DNA of 64,000 bases from Lindgomyces ingoldianus (Eukaryota; Ascomycota; Dothideomycetes; Pleosporales; Lindgomycetaceae), in NCBI RefSeq assembly GCF_010093535.1, contig NW_022985167.1, positions 601,335 to 665,334 of the forward strand, read 5' to 3'. A program made the translations under genes and the position numbers. Below the pieces are notes generated by a model. The model was given only the letters and a program-made list of their open reading frames with translations, was not told the DNA's origin and did no database searches. Positions 1-12,670 of the stretch are shown in pieces; the stretch's first letter is position 1; each line of letters begins with the position of its first letter.

Positions 1-1310
1 GTAGTCTACAGTAATTAATAAAGAAATATTACTATATAAGATACCTACACTGCTACTCTAGCAGGACGCTTATTTTAAATGCTAATAGTAATATCTACAC
101 GCTTTAACCTAGAGCTTAAATAATATAACATAACTAATGTGTTTATACATGCAGCAATTAACTACAATATCTACATGCAGATGCTAAGAGGCTATTAGAA
201 ACTAGGTATAATACTAAAGCTTTAAAAGGCACTATATAGCCTGTAAATTTTTTTTTTACTCTAGTAACACTATTTTATAATAACTCTTAAAGGCCTTAAG
301 TTCTTAGCTGTTCTACATAAACTCTACTACATAACTAAAGCTAGAATATTTGTCTTTTTTTATGTAGACAACCTTATTGTTGTGTATAAGAAAGGCTCTA
401 AAGCAGATGCACAGCGTGTAGTAGACTAGTTACAAGAGAAGTATACCCTAATAGAAGGCAAAGACCTATAATAGTTTCTAGAAGTTAAGATTATTAGAGA
501 TTAATAGTAATAAATAATTTAGCTGTTATAGGCCTTATATATTAACAAGATAGCTAGGCTAGCTAACAGAAAGGACCTGCAGCACGCTACACCTATAAGT
601 AGGATTAAACTTATGCTGCAATCTAGTTTTATAACCTTATTAGAAGTAAATTAATATTAGTAGAAAATTAGATCTCTGCTCTTTGCAGTAGTTACTATAA
701 GACTAGACATTGCCTTTGCTACATCACGCCTTGCACAGTTTCTTACAAATCCCGCATCTAACTATTAGAATGCAGCTGATTAAGTTATCCTGTACCTACA
801 TGCGACACAGACGTACGCACTCTAATTAGGAGAAGAAGACTACTTTGTAGTAGCAAGCAATGCGTTATTTACAGATAATACACTAAATAGAAAAAGCTTT
901 TAGGGCTACATTATTTAACTATTTAGCAGATAGATTGCATAGTAAGTAAATAAATAAGATACAGTTACAACACTAATAACAGAAGCAGAATTACTTGCAC
1001 TATTCTAAGTTGCTAAGGAAGCTATGTTTATAAGAATGCTTCTTAACAAACTGCAGGTTAAGCTGCCTAATTTAACTATTATAATCTAGTGCAACAACAA
1101 GCAGACAATCTAACTAGTAAACAAAGAGATATCTTAACTTTAAACTAAGCTCTGACATGTCAACATCCATAACTACTGGCTCCGACAGGAAGTCTCTTGA
1201 CAAACGATCAAGGTTGTCCATGTCCCCTCCAGCAAGATGCTTGCGGACGGACTCACCAAAGCGCTTCTAGCCAGCAAATGGCCAAGCTTTCTTCAGCAAA
1301 TTCGGCTAGT
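1..1310 (+). pseudogene. copia pol remnant (reverse transcriptase end and RNase H)
   Basis: Conceptual translation on the plus strand shows the copia reverse transcriptase active-site region at about 361 as YVDNLIVV, where the family has YVDD; Asp to Asn is the change expected from G-to-A mutation. Downstream come RNase H stretches such as RLDIAFATSRLAQF (about 700-740), EAELLAL (about 985-1005) and the family's C-terminal motif MLADGLTKAL at 1237-1266. Stops interrupt all frames up to about 1140, almost all at Gln or Trp positions. The C-terminal 55 or so codons are intact. The start lies beyond the left edge of the window. Confidence 0.85.
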
Positions 1311-1441
1311 TAACGTCAGGGAGAGGATAGTCAGTCAGGAAGCGGATATGGAAGAGATTGAAGCAAGAATGGAAGCCCTGGAAGCATACTAAGGTTGCGC
1401 AATCGGGAACCAGCTTGAAGCATGTCCAAGCTGAGGGGGTG

Positions 1442-1857
1442 TGTCAGATATGCGCACATACTGTCAAGACAGGAGGAACGCTTGACGAAAGCTGCTACAT
1501 AGTACAAGCAATAAGCTCGAACAGTATGTTGCTGCAAATTGCTGCATGTTGCAGCAAATTGCAGCATTTTGCAGCATGTTGCAGCATTTCACAGCATTTT
1601 GCAGCATTTTGCAGCATGTTGCAGCATTTTACAGCATTTTGCAGCATGTTGCAGCATTTTACAGCATTTTGCAGCATTTTGCAGCATTTTGCAGCATGTT
1701 GCAAGCTGGGACTCGGATCGGCAAAACAAAAAGCCGAGCAACACGAGTAGAGCAGAAAAAGGATCGATAAATCAATACAATCAATCATCATCCCATACAT
1801 CATATCCAAACCCATCATTCATCTCAGGAAGCCCAGAAACAGTGCTTCAATCTGACA
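1442..1857 (+). repeat. copia 3' LTR (416 bp)
   Basis: The LTR begins TGTCAGA and ends TCTGACA, a 7-bp inverted repeat typical of LTR ends. It follows a purine tract and matches the LTR at 62166-62506 along its length, except for the number of 10-bp units in its middle and a segment of about 24 bp found only in the right-hand copy. Little RIP is visible in this copy. Confidence 0.9.
1531..1700 (+). repeat. 10-bp minisatellite inside the copia LTR, 17 units
   Basis: Seventeen tandem 10-bp units of the form GCAGCATTTT, with variants GCAGCATGTT, GCAGCAAATT, ACAGCATTTT and GCTGCAAATT, fill the middle of the LTR. The LTR at the other end of the window has only six units. Short open frames here (Cys-, Gln- and His-rich on both strands) are by-products of the repeat and should not be read as proteins. 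Confidence 0.93.
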
Positions 1858-2708
1858 AGAGCTAGGGAAGCAAGGTAGAGTAGGTCGGCTCTATTTCAGC
1901 TAAACTAGGATGGGGAGTGAAGGAGGCGAAGGGTTTTCGCGAGAGAAAAGCTTGCGCAGCGCCAAGGCGCTAGCGCGCTCGCTTAACCCTTAGCGAGATC
2001 ATGTGACTAGCAGCGGAGCTTGACAAGCAGCACCGTCACACGCTTGTTAGGATTCATGCTTATATACGAAGCACAGGTCATGTGACCTCCAAACAGTTTA
2101 GGTGAGGCTATACTAGCCTGTTCTAGGACATCTGGCCTTACATTCTGCTGATAACTAGTCTTAATGGTTCAGGGTAGAGGAGGAGAGGAGAGGAGGGGTT
2201 TGAAAAGAGGTAGGCTTCCTTGTAGCTTTGACTTACAACAGTGTATAGAGGGTGTGCAGTCCTCCGTACTATCCTTGCGTGGCGTAGGAGAGGTAGGGGA
2301 AGGAAATAAAGAGTAGAGAGTAAGATAACTAATGTGTTTATACTATTATAAATAGAATAATAGTCTTCACACGCTTCTAGTTAGAAAGGATATTAAGTAT
2401 ATTGCTATACCTAGGACTGTGTCCTAAAGTGAAGAATAACCACGACCTTCCACTAGGGTGGGAGGTTGAGACTACATACCTGAGGGTGGTCGCGGCGGGC
2501 GCAACATTCGGCGTGGTTGCAGAGCCAAGGCTGCGACCACTAGCCAAGTTTTGCGACCACTCTCCTGATGCCTAGTTATACGCTATGCCTGTTTCAGAGC
2601 ATCACGTGATGGACCTTTGTGGGCCGTGCCCTCACCGGCGTCGGTCCGTCCTTCCTCCGTGGGGTTGGAGGCCCACATGTTCCTCTGGCCCAACCAGCGG
2701 TCGTAACA
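1858..2708. other. Flank with a probable solo LTR ending at 2708
   Basis: This stretch is mostly unmutated and has no convincing gene. It ends in TCGTAACA at 2701-2708, the form in which the Gypsy LTRs of this window end. It contains GGGTGTGCAGTCC near 2249, resembling a conserved internal block of those LTRs. A left LTR end and a target-site duplication could not be found, so the solo-LTR reading is tentative. Confidence 0.4.
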
Positions 2709-3226
2709 ACGCGTTAGTACAGCTTTTATACATGTATTCATACAGCCTTAAGTTGTACTAATAATAATTAGATAGTTATTACGCAATTCTTGCATAAAAT
2801 AAGTAAATTTACAGTTCATGTGTAAGTTTGTACGCGTGCAGGGAAAATTGTTGTGTTGCTAAGGAATTCCACCGATTTTTGCACCAGATAGATGCATCCG
2901 ATGCCAAGCGATGGTACCGTGATTAATCAGCTAACGCACGGTCTCACCTGACGCACAGTTTTTATCTACAGTCCACCCGCTCTAACTTTTTAGCTACAAT
3001 AGCTATATACCTAAAATTTTAAATATAGATAATAGATAGTATGCTAAATGTAAAAGTAAAATAAATATTTAAATAAATATTATTAATTCTTAGTTATATA
3101 ACTTTAAAATTTTATGTATATAATACTTATATATAGTATAAACTATTAATAATATAATAATATAAAGTTATTTATAGCTTTATATTATATACTATATAAA
3201 TTAAAATATATATTTATTATAAAATA
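2709..3226. other. AT-rich spacer, no gene seen
   Basis: The sequence is very AT-rich apart from an unmutated island of about 150 bp around 2840-2990. No coding signal or known repeat was recognised. It ends with the TA dinucleotide that is duplicated at the pogo insertion. Confidence 0.6.
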
Positions 3227-3459
3227 ACATGGTCCACAAGCGAATGTTCAACACAAGCGAGTGTTCCGCCCCACCACCAAAACGCAGCCAACCTACTACC
3301 AACCGCGATGCATTAACAACTATATAATTAATTATCTTTAAAAGAGGCTAGAATTAACCTAGCTATTTAAGCTCTTAATAGAGACGCGTCTTTAACTAAG
3401 AGGCGCGCTGCAGCACTCTACAATGTTAATTAAATGGCTCTCTGCTAACAACACGCAGG

Positions 3460-4700
3460 GATAACTATGCAACGCGACTGTATAGCTAACAACAAGAAGC
3501 TTACAAAGCTAGAAGAGGAGGTAATTATTAAGCATATACTTAATCTAGATTCCTAAGGATTTGCGCCTACTCTAGGTGCTGTACAAGAGATAGCCAACAA
3601 GCTTCTTACTAAGCGCAGCGCTCTACTAGCAGGTATCAACTAGCTATCTAACTTTGTTGCGCGTACGCTAGCAGTTAAAACCTACCTTAGCTAACTATAT
3701 AATTACTAATAAGCAAAATGCAAAGATTTAGCAATTATAAGCAAGTAGTTTAAGCTTATAGAGGCTACATAATTAAAGTACAGCATTATAGATTAGAACA
3801 CGTATAATTTTAACAAGACAGGCTTTTAGATAGGGGTTATATTAAGCTAAATAGTTGTTACAGGCACAGATAGACATAATTAGCTAAAGGCTATACAGCT
3901 AGGCGACTGTAAATAGGTGACAGTTATTATAGGCATTAACGCAGATAGGTGGGCAATACCTTTGTACGCAATCTTTAAAGGCAAGCATCACCTATCTGCC
4001 TAGTATAAGGATAAGGATATACTAAAGGACTAGGCTATTAGTGTTAGCAACAACAGCTAGACAACTAATAAATATAGAATTATATAGCTAGAGCACTTTA
4101 ATCTGCACATAAAAGATTACTTAGTAGGCTTATAGCAGCTGCTTATTCTTAATAGCTATAAGAGCTATTACTCTGTTAAATTCCTAGAGCTCTGTAAGCA
4201 AAGGCGTATTATAGCGCTCTGTATGCCAGCACACGCGTCACATATTCTACAGCTGCTTAATGTTGGCTGCTTTTTGCTGTTAAAGCGCGTGTACAGTACT
4301 AAGATTAGCTAGTTAATCTGCTACTAGATTAACTATATTAACAAGCTAACTTTCCTACTAGCCTTTAAGGCAGCATTTAGTTGCTTAATTATAATAGATA
4401 ATATCCGCGCAGGCTTTAGAGCTACAGGACTAGTCCTATTTAACCCAGAGCTGGTGCTCTTAAAGCTTAATATACAGCTACCTAATTAGCTAGCTACTCT
4501 ACTACTAAATACTGCCTAGGAGGCTTAAACACCTAGTAATTCTTATAAAGTTAAGGCTTAGTTAACTCTACTATATAATTAGATTTAAAGGCATTAGAAT
4601 TTGTCTTCTTTTGCTATGCTTAATCTAGCAAAGCAGCTAAGTAAGGGTGCTACTAAGATAGCTTATGTTACTGTTCTACAGCGCAATTAAGCAGCTACCC
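3460..4700 (+). pseudogene. pogo/Fot1-type transposase remnant (HTH plus DDE)
   Basis: The plus-strand translation follows the Fot1/pogo transposase in order. A CENP-B-like DNA-binding region with KLTKLEEEVIIKHILNLD comes first (about 3488-3545). The first catalytic block YNFNKTGF is at 3803-3826 (family YNFDETGF, so Asp and Glu are lost). A middle part with AIPLYAIFKGKHHLSA lies around 3955-4000. Near 4217-4273 is LCMPAHASHILQLLNVGCF, matching the family block LCMPPHSSHxLQPLDVGCF, again with Asp changed to Asn. Stops occur throughout at Trp and Gln positions. The protein would have cut and pasted DNA at TA sites; this copy cannot work. Confidence 0.88.
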
Positions 4701-4848
4701 TAGAGAGGGCCTGTAAGGCAGCCACAAAGCATAAGCAGTGTAAAAAAAAGTAAATTTAGAAAGAAAAAACTCTAACAAGTTATTAAGGCTCTAAGTTAAG
4801 TACTTAGAAGCTTACTAGTATAGCAGGAGGTAGCAAAATGCCTTAGGA

Positions 4849-5166
4849 TGTCACGGTATCCTCCCCGGATCCCAGACATAACTGTATTAGACGCGTACTA
4901 GAGTATTATTAGTGCACGTCTGACACAAACACAACACAACATAGACATAAACTTAAGCACAAACTACTTTAACACTAACTAAACCTAAAATAGGCTTAAT
5001 TTATACCTAAAGCACTTAGACTTCTAAGCTAAGTATTTAATTACTAATTTCCTCTTAAACCTTTCTATTCCTTACATAATGTCTTATACCTACTATAATA
5101 CCTTACGTAGTAATTAAACTAGACCTCTATAAAGCTCTATAACCTTACTTGTGCATAATTATAACA
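4849..5166 (+). repeat. 5' LTR of Gypsy A1 (318 bp)
   Basis: It pairs with 17755-18072. The first 60 bp or so are nearly unmutated. Toward the element interior C-to-T and G-to-A changes accumulate, and the last bases read AATTATAACA where the 3' LTR has AATCGTGACA. Confidence 0.92.
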
Positions 5167-5669
5167 TTATGTTGTGTTAAAACTTTAGCTAAGAATAGCC
5201 TTTAAATCTAATCTAATAAGCTTAGTACTTGCATAACTCTAAGCTATTAGAGTAAGCTAAGAAGCCTTTTAAAAAGCGCTTACTTTATAAGAAAGCTGCT
5301 ACATTGTAAGCTTTAAAGCTTTTTAAAAAGACTTTAAAAAACAGCTTTATGTTATTAAGCAGTTTATTTCTGCCTTAACTTCTGTTATAGTAGTAGGAAC
5401 TAAGAACTTACTAGCCTTAAAGCTTACCTAGAAGTCTAGAGATAGCTTAACTCCCTTCTGCCTAACACTGCCTACAACCTGTAACCCCTCTAACTTAGTA
5501 ATAAAATCTAACTAACTCTCTAATCCCCTACTGTTTAATAGAAAACAGAAAGACCTACCTTTTTTTTTACATAAGCTTTAATACAAACTTAAAGGAAACA
5601 TAAACTAATTCCCCTCTAAACACTTTTAGTTACTATATGCCTACTTTTAACTTAACTATAATGTAACAG
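5167..5669 (+). pseudogene. Gypsy A1 gag, 5' part (decayed)
   Basis: This is the start of the internal region of Gypsy A1 and should carry the 5' end of gag. It matches, inverted, the corresponding region of Gypsy A2 at about 11865-12347. No frame stays open. The gag resumes at 12671 after the A2 insertion; AACAG (5665-5669) is the target site, duplicated as AATAG at 12666-12670. Confidence 0.7.
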
Positions 5670-5749
5670 TGTTACGATTGTGCACGAGTAAGGTTATAGA
5701 GCTTCACAGAGGTCTAGTTTAATTACTACGTGAGGTATTATAGTAGGTA

Positions 5750-7079
5750 CAGTCGCCTACCAAAAGTCATTAGCCACCTAGCAATCCGAGCTCTGCAGGG
5801 GTATAGTCAACCTATTAGGGAAGGAGGTTACTTAGTTAATTGTTAACTAAATTTAAAGATTTTTATTTCTATACAAAGCTTATATACAGGCCTGTCTTTT
5901 AGTGCTGTGCTTAGTTAATAGTGAGTTAATCTGCCTTTGTTTTAGATAACTTCCTTTATGCGCTTTAACTAACTAAGGATACACTTCTTATAATCAGCTA
6001 GTGTAATTTTTGCCTACTTCTCTTTAAGGATATCTACTATCTGCTTGCAAGTGGTAATATATTCTTGTTGCTTTAAGATGCAGAGCTTTATAATCTGCTA
6101 GAGGTTCTTAATTAGGTTTAAATTAGGACTTTGTAGAGGCTAATCTATCTGTATTATGCCATGGTCATCTATATACTTTTAGGTAGCCTTTGCAGTGTGA
6201 ATAGGTGCTCCATCCTGCATCCATATGCCAATACCGCGTTCCTCTGTAAGCTGCTGATAAAATGGGATACCAACATCATGTAGAATCTAGCAGTATTTGC
6301 TAGCATTATTGCGCTTGCCTTCCTTATTAATAAACAGCTCTAATTTAAAATTAAGAGAGATTACACTAAATACAGAGACTGTAGTCCTTCTAGACTTAAA
6401 GGTAGGCTTTAGGTACTAACTCTTATATGCTTTTCTATGCTGCTGACGTACATATAGAGGTGTAGTGTCTAATCTAACTTTAAATGTTGCTTTATTACAA
6501 AAGGCTACGTAAGCCACGTCTTTTGCCTTGTTATATTAATAGGTTTAAGTAAATTAGAGTTGCTTTTCTTTGTGTACAGCTAACAACTAAGGCTTGCAAC
6601 GCAGGCAGAAGGCGTAGTACTTATGTTTTGCAAGGTATCTTCTTGCAGTACTAGTATAAATGCAGCAGTGGGTCTTTAACAGTGTCGCGATAGTTTAGAG
6701 CGTAGCAAAGGGATTATTTGCTGCCTAGCAAATTAAATGCCTCTTAGCGCGTTTGTTAAGCTTTAGAGGTTGGCCTGTACGCAGAGCTTTTGTATAGGTA
6801 GGCAGGGGCTGCTTGCGCAGCCGGCGGATGTTGTATGTAACCGTTGACTTAGGAATGCTGAGATGACGTGAGATTTTGCCAGCGCTTACGCTGTAGAGGT
6901 GGAATTGCTATATTGTATTAACAGATAATTTAGATAGCTCTTTGCAAGAGGTTTTATTTGCTTTTGTAACTATTAAAAAAGGTGGTAATTTAATTAAGTT
7001 ACATTTAATTAAAATCTAACCATTGTGGGGTGGCCCAGACCTCTCGCTAAAGTGGCCAATGACTTTTAGTAGGCGACTG
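5750..7079 (-). mobile_element. Tc1/mariner transposon, 1,330 bp
   Basis: The terminal inverted repeats read CAGTCGCCTAC followed by (C/T)AAAAGTCATT at 5750 and its complement ending at 7079. The flanking TA is duplicated (5748-5749, 7080-7081), the hallmark of Tc1/mariner. The element fell into the LTR of Gypsy A2 and so is one of the youngest layers of the nest. Its length and antisense DDE-type gene match a complete single-gene element. Confidence 0.93.
5920..6930 (-). pseudogene. Tc1/mariner transposase remnant
   Basis: Read antisense, the N-terminal DNA-binding domain is clear at about 6830-6880: ISRHLSIPKSTVTYNIRRL, a helix-turn-helix typical of Tc1-like transposases. The C-terminal catalytic region appears around 6040-6215, with YIDDHGIIQID followed by the block that in the family reads WPPQSPNLNPIEN and here carries substitutions. 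A DGAPIHTAK-like catalytic block is recognisable near 6190-6215. Several stops at Gln and Trp positions make it non-functional. Confidence 0.85.
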
Positions 7080-7319
7080 TACAAGATGTTGTGTAAGGAA
7101 CAGGAAGGTTTAGAAGGAAATTAGTAATTAAATACTTAGCTTAAAAGTCTAAGCGCTTTAAGTATAAATTAAGCCTGTTTTAAGTTTAGTTAGTGTTAAA
7201 GCAGTTTATGCTTAAGTTTATGTCTATATTATGTTATGTTTATGTTAGACGTGCACTAATAATACTCTAGTACACGTCTAATACAGTTATGTCTAGGATC
7301 TAGGAAGGATACTGTAACA

Positions 7320-10300
7320 GTACTCCCCCTCTTATTAGAAAGGGAATCCTTTACATTAGTAGTTCTAGCATTAGGTTGTCTTTGTTAGGGTATAGGTTTA
7401 GTTTAGATAGGTATTAGGCGTAGAATTAGGTTACTGTAGAGTTCTCTTATAGAGCTTCTGCAGGTTCTTATAATAGTTTGTTGTATCTAGTCTATTTTAT
7501 AAAGTATTTATAGATATGTTTTTTTTTATTAAACTAGATCTATTTAACATCTTCTATAATGTATTCTAGTTTGTTGTTTATAATAATAGGTTTAGGTAGC
7601 AGGTTTAGCTGTCTAGGTAGATAGTTAGATTTAGGGGCTACTTAGCGCAGCAATAATACGTGGAACACAGGGTGTATCTTTATGCTGTTAGGTAGGATTA
7701 ATTAGTAAGCATGTAATAAGACTATATAAGCTACTATAAAAGGGCTAAAGTTTTTTTAATTAAGTTTCTTTAATTATTAGTTTATTTAGATATTTCTAGT
7801 GTCTAGCTAGACCTTCTTGCTAGCTGCATACGCAGGGGCAGAGGTTTAGGATTAGTTTACGTACTCTTGTTAAAGAGCTTAAGCCTATATAAGCTTTTTA
7901 TAAACATATTTAAATATATTTTAGATCTTATTAATAAGTCTATTTACATCTATTACTTATATAGATTAATAAGTTAGTTAAGGGGTATTTAAAAGTAGTT
8001 TAAATTCTATTTAAAAGTAGTATTTATAGTTTGCTAAGAACAGGGATACTTATGTTAATTTAAATGTTATGTTATTAGCTTTAAACTATGCTGTAGCTAA
8101 CTATTTTACTTAGTTATCCTACTAGTAGTTTATGTACGCTTATAGGACTTATTTTATTACAGTATTTATGTTCTTAGTCTAGCTGTTAGTCTCTAGGTAA
8201 AAAGCTGTAGATAGATAGAAGATAATTTAGAGCTGTTTACAGAGTTTGTCCTAGAAGGCTAAGACAAACTGTGTACCTCTGTCTAATATAATTATGTTAG
8301 GCAGGCTATAGTAAACTTATATGTATTAGTAGAATAACTAGGCTATATTAGGGGCAGTTATAGAGGAACATAGTATTAGGTGTTAATACTTAGTTAAGTA
8401 ATTAATAACTACTATAATATTTATGTACCTTTTAGATAAAAGTAGGTCTATAATAAAATTAATTAATATGTCTTTTTAAGCTTATTTAAAGATTAGGAGT
8501 AGTTTAAGTAGGCTATTATACTTTTTTTAAAAAGCCTTTACTTTATAGTAAGTATAGCAACATAATACGTATTAGCGTACAGTATAGAACATGCGGGGCC
8601 AGTAGTACTCTCTCTATAGTAGGTTAAGAGTCTTTCCTCTACCTAGGTGTCCTTTAATAGGCAAGTTGTGTACAATTTAAAGTAGTTTAATTCTTAGTTT
8701 ATTAAAATTAGAGATTATAAGTTAGTTACAGTAATACAGCTTACTATTTTAGTTTTTATAGTTAGCTAGTGTTACCTTCTTTAACTAACTAGTGCTGTTT
8801 TAAAGTAAGTCTAAAGTTTTTTAAATAAATTTATTATTTAGATACTTATTAGTAATAATTTAATTAATTATTTAATTTATTTTATTTAGGTTAAAGTCTA
8901 AAAATAGCTTAAGTTAAAGTAGAGTTTAGTGTTAAGCCTTTTATACTTTTTCCTAAGTAAGGATGTTTTAGAATTACCTTATAAGGGCATCTAGTTTCTC
9001 TCTGTTTTAACTAAAATAATAAGTAATTTTAAAATTAAAATAAAATAGGTATTTAGACTAACAGGCTTATTAGTAGCTAAGTTATTTTATAGTTATAAAG
9101 TACTACAAGTTTTTATAGTTAGATAGGACTTGTATTAGATGCGCTGCACTTTCTAGTTTAGGTTGCTATTATTTAAAGTAGTGTACTATAGTAAGTAATT
9201 TTTTGTTATAGATCTTATAATTACCTTCTACAGAACTTATTCTTTTTAAGAAATATATAATAGGCCTAATAGTCCTATCTAGCTTAGTCTAGAAGAGAAC
9301 TCCTGCTACTATGTAGTCTAAGGCATTAGCTTCTACAAGTATTAGTAGTTTAAGGTTAAAGTAGTAGAGTATTAAAGCTTTAGTAAAGGCTTTTTTTAGC
9401 TAGTTAAAAGACTATTAGTAATTTAAGTTAAAGTTAAATTAGATCTTTTTCTTAGTAAGTGTAATTATAAGGCTTACTTACTATAAAAAGTTGTTAATAA
9501 ATTATTAGTAAAAGTTAGTAAATCTTATAAAGGCTTAAACATCTTTTACATTTTTTAGGTATTACTAATCTAGCATAGTCTAAACTTTAATAGGGTTTAT
9601 TTAAATGCTATTTATAAAGATTATATATCCTAAATATATAACCTTTAATTAGTAGAACTTGCATTTATTTATGTTAAGTTACAGACCTACTTCTTCTATA
9701 GCTTTTAGCACTAGGTGTACATGCTATTTATGCTCTAAAAGGCTATTACTGTAGATTAGAATGTTGTTAATATACGCAGTGTAGAACATGTTTAAGTAGG
9801 GTTAGAGTAAGTTGTTTACAAAATGTTAAAAAGTACTAAGCGTGTTAGCTAAGCTAAAGGGCATTACTAAGTACTTAAATAGTCTATATTAGGTCTAAAA
9901 CACTGTTAGCTACTTATTACCCTTTACTATCTTTAGCTTGTTAAAGGTAGTAATAATATCTAACTTTATAAAATACTTTGCTTTACTTAGTTAGCTTAGA
10001 GTTTCTTATAAAAAAGAAATTAAATATTAGTTTTTAATAGTAATAGTATTTAGTTTTTAGTAGTTAACATAGAATTAAAGCCTACCTCTAGGTTTCTTTA
10101 TAAATAGTATAAGTAACACTACTAGTAAGAAGCTAGCTTAAATAAACCCTTTTTTTAAGTTCTTATTAAGGTATTTTTAGAGCACTTTTAATTTATTTAG
10201 TAACATTCTATATAGTAGCCTATAACTAGGTTGTTTGCTAGGCTTAAAAGTTATTTAGTAATTATATAAATGTTATATTAAAAGCTTATTAGACTTATCT

Positions 10301-12347
10301 TAGAAAAAGACATGTAATAAGTTATAGTAGTCTTAAAAAACTATTATCTTTAGGTTAGTGCGTTTTTAGAGAGCTAAAGCTTAGTTTATATTAGAAATTA
10401 TAACTATATAGATTTTATAATCTAGTTATTAAGCTAGAGTTATAAACAGAGTAGGTTCTATGTAGTAGATGTCTATCTGCTGTTTAAGTTCTAGTTTGTG
10501 TTTAAATTAAGTAAGTAAAGATTTCTTAAAGGCTTTCTTTTCTTTAAGTTTAAGCAGTTATTAAATTATTTTATATAGCTTATCTTAGTAAAAGGCCTAG
10601 CTTATTAGCCTTACTTAAGTAGTTCTTTTTTAAGTTATTAGAGAGTAGGTCTAAAGACCTTCTATATTAAGTGCTACTTAAGTGTTATTTAGGTGTAAGT
10701 GTAAGCATATATCTTAGCATTAAAAAAAGTTAAAGTTTAGAACTTACTTTTAGTAATTAAAGGCAACTTTATACTAATACAGCTATAGTTATCTTAGAAT
10801 TAGGTTATAATGTCCTATGTTTATTACATAAAGCTTAATCTGCTCCTTGTAGTGTTAGTAGGTAATTATAATAGTTATAGTATAAAAGATAAAACTTTTT
10901 TTAAGTTATTTTCTATTAAATTTAGTTAGGTAAATTATTTAGGTAAGTAGTGTTAATTAAAAATTTAGTTTACGCGCTAGTTCTTTGTTAATATAACTTA
11001 TGCTATTTACTCCTAAGTTAATAAGAGCTTATATTAGGGCTAATATAGTTCTTTATTATAAACATATAAAAATATTAACTTAGTACTTCTAGTTATTAGT
11101 AGGGGACTTAGCCTATAAGTTAGCAGAGATCTAGTGTTAAATTAGTCCTAAGGGGCAACTTAGCCTTAGAACAAGCCTTTTTACAGGCTCCTACTGCTAT
11201 AGCTGCGGCTACGTTAAGAGTAGCAAGGGGGATTAAGGCTTAAATACAAGTTAGAGCTTTTATAAAAATAAAATTAAAATAGTAAGGATTTTTAATAAGT
11301 GCTAGCAGCGCTACTTGCGTAGACTTAAGAAAGAGAAATAAAGTAGTTTTAGAAGATATAACTATACTTACTATACTTAAAGCATTAACTTTTTATTTTA
11401 TAATCTTTACACTTTTTAGAACTAACTAGAGCATAATTTAAATTAATTTTTATTATATTAAAGTTCTTATTTGTAACTGCGCTAGTTTAGAGGCGTATTA
11501 GGGCTTATATAGGGAGGAACTTTATGTTATTATTATAGGTAGCAATTAAGTTCGCATACATGTTAAGGTTGTTTAGGAGGGGTTCTCCTACTATAGCGCG
11601 TTACAGTTTAGTTAAGAGGGAGTTACATAAGGCTATAATTAGACTTATCTTATTTAGGCTTATATTAGATGCAAGTTAGCAGAACTTAGTAAAGTGTAAA
11701 GTAAAGCTTTTTTTTATTATTATAAGGTGTTTAAGTAACTTAGGGCTGTTAACTTTTTATTTAGGTCTTTATAAGTTACTTACAAAAACGCTATAAATTA
11801 ATCTAGGTTAATAATATTTTTATTTATTAGTAAGTTAATTAAGGCTGTTATGTTATAGTTAAGTTAAAAGTAGGCGTATAGTAACTAGGAGTGTTTAGAA
11901 GGGAATTAGTCTACGTTTCCTTTAAGTTTATATTAGAGCTTGTGTAGGAAGAAAGGTAGGTCTTTCTATTTTCTGTTAAACAGTAGGGGATTAGGGAGTT
12001 AGTTAGATTTTATTACTAGGTTAGAAAAGTTATAGGTTGTAAGTAGTGTTAGGCAGGAGGGAGTTAAGCTATCTCTAGACTTTTAGGTAGGCTTTAAGGC
12101 TAGTAAGTTCTTAGTTCCTACTACTATAACAAGAGTTAAGGCAGAAACAGACTGCTTAATAACATAAAGCTGTTTTTTAAAGTCCTTTTAAAAAGCTTTA
12201 AAGCTTATAATATAGCAGCTTTCCTATAAAGTAAGCGCTTTTTAGAAGGCTTCTTAGCTTACTTTAATAGCTTAGAGTTGTGTAAGTACTAAGCTTATTA
12301 AATTAAATTTAGAGGCTATTCTTAGCTAAGGTTTTAACACAACATAA
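7320..12347 (-). pseudogene. Gypsy A2 gag-pol remnant
   Basis: Going along the minus strand from 12347, the order is gag (to about 11330, with a decayed zinc knuckle near 11340-11400), protease region, reverse transcriptase (YINN for YxDD near 9768-9780; PFSLAN nearby), RNase H (around 9000-9300) and integrase (LPNIIILDRGTQFV near 8264-8306). The 3' purine tract is seen as CCCCCTCTT at 7324-7332. The layout equals that of A1. No frame is open, and the stops are mainly TAG and TAA at former CAG, CAA and TGG codons. Confidence 0.82.
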
Positions 12348-12665
12348 TGTTATAATTATGCATAAGTAAGGTTATAGAGCTTTACAGAGGTCTAGTTTAA
12401 TTACTATGTAAGGTATTATAGTAGGTATAAGACGTTGTGTAAGGAATAGAAAGGTTTAGAAAAAAATTAGTAATTAAATACTTAGCTTAAAAGTCTAAGC
12501 GCTTTAGGTATAAATTAAGCCTGTTCTAGGTTTAGTTAGTGTTAAGGTGGTTTGTGCTTAAGTTTATGTCTGTGTTGTGTTATGTTTATGTTAGACGTGC
12601 ACTAATAATACTCTAGTACGCGTCTAATATAGTTATGTCTAGGATCTAGGGAGGATACTGTAATA
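12348..12665 (-). repeat. 5' LTR of Gypsy A2 (318 bp)
   Basis: It pairs with the split LTR at 5670-7319. The outer end is mutated to CTGTAATA (family CTGTAACA). Differences from the partner LTR are transitions. Confidence 0.9.
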
Positions 12666-12670
12666 AATAG

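Larger units (their letters stand above)
1..1857 (+). mobile_element. Ty1/copia retrotransposon, 3' part (5' part lies outside the window)
   Basis: The segment runs from inside the reverse transcriptase to the end of the 3' LTR. A decayed pol remnant ends near 1310, a purine-rich tract (GAGGGGGTG, 1433-1441) follows, and the LTR starts directly after it. The same family reappears at 62166-64000, where the 5' LTR and gag are seen, so the two pieces together show its ends. The element is not active: the reverse transcriptase and most of the RNase H contain many TAG and TAA stops. From about 1145 onward the sequence is suddenly free of RIP-like changes. Confidence 0.88.
5670..7319 (-). repeat. 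3' LTR of Gypsy A2, split by a Tc1/mariner element
   Basis: The LTR parts are 5670-5749 and 7082-7319, together 318 bp. Read on the minus strand it begins TGTTACAG and ends CGTAACA. The outer 80 bp (5670-5749) are almost free of RIP. The TA at 5748-5749 is repeated at 7080-7081 around the insertion. Confidence 0.92.
5670..12665 (-). mobile_element. Ty3/gypsy retrotransposon A2, antisense, nested in A1
   Basis: A second member of the same family lies in reverse orientation in the gag of A1. Its LTRs are 5670-7319 (split by the Tc1 element) and 12348-12665, each 318 bp after correction. The flanking 5 bp are AACAG (5665-5669) and AATAG (12666-12670), a duplication with one C-to-T change. Without the Tc1 insertion it is about 5.66 kb. 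The integrase motif DRGTQF is readable antisense near 8270-8300 and the reverse transcriptase motif YINN near 9768-9780. Confidence 0.92.

Noticed and set aside
1358..1865. Several overlapping Cys-, Gln- and His-rich open frames on both strands, looking like small cysteine-rich proteins
   Set aside because: They are translations of the 10-bp LTR minisatellite in several frames, as are those at 62151-62436. A repeat without stops yields open frames in all phases.
1858..2708. A complete solo LTR with defined ends
   Set aside because: Only the right end is convincing. I found no left TG end with a matching 5-bp duplication of ACGCG, so limits are not asserted.
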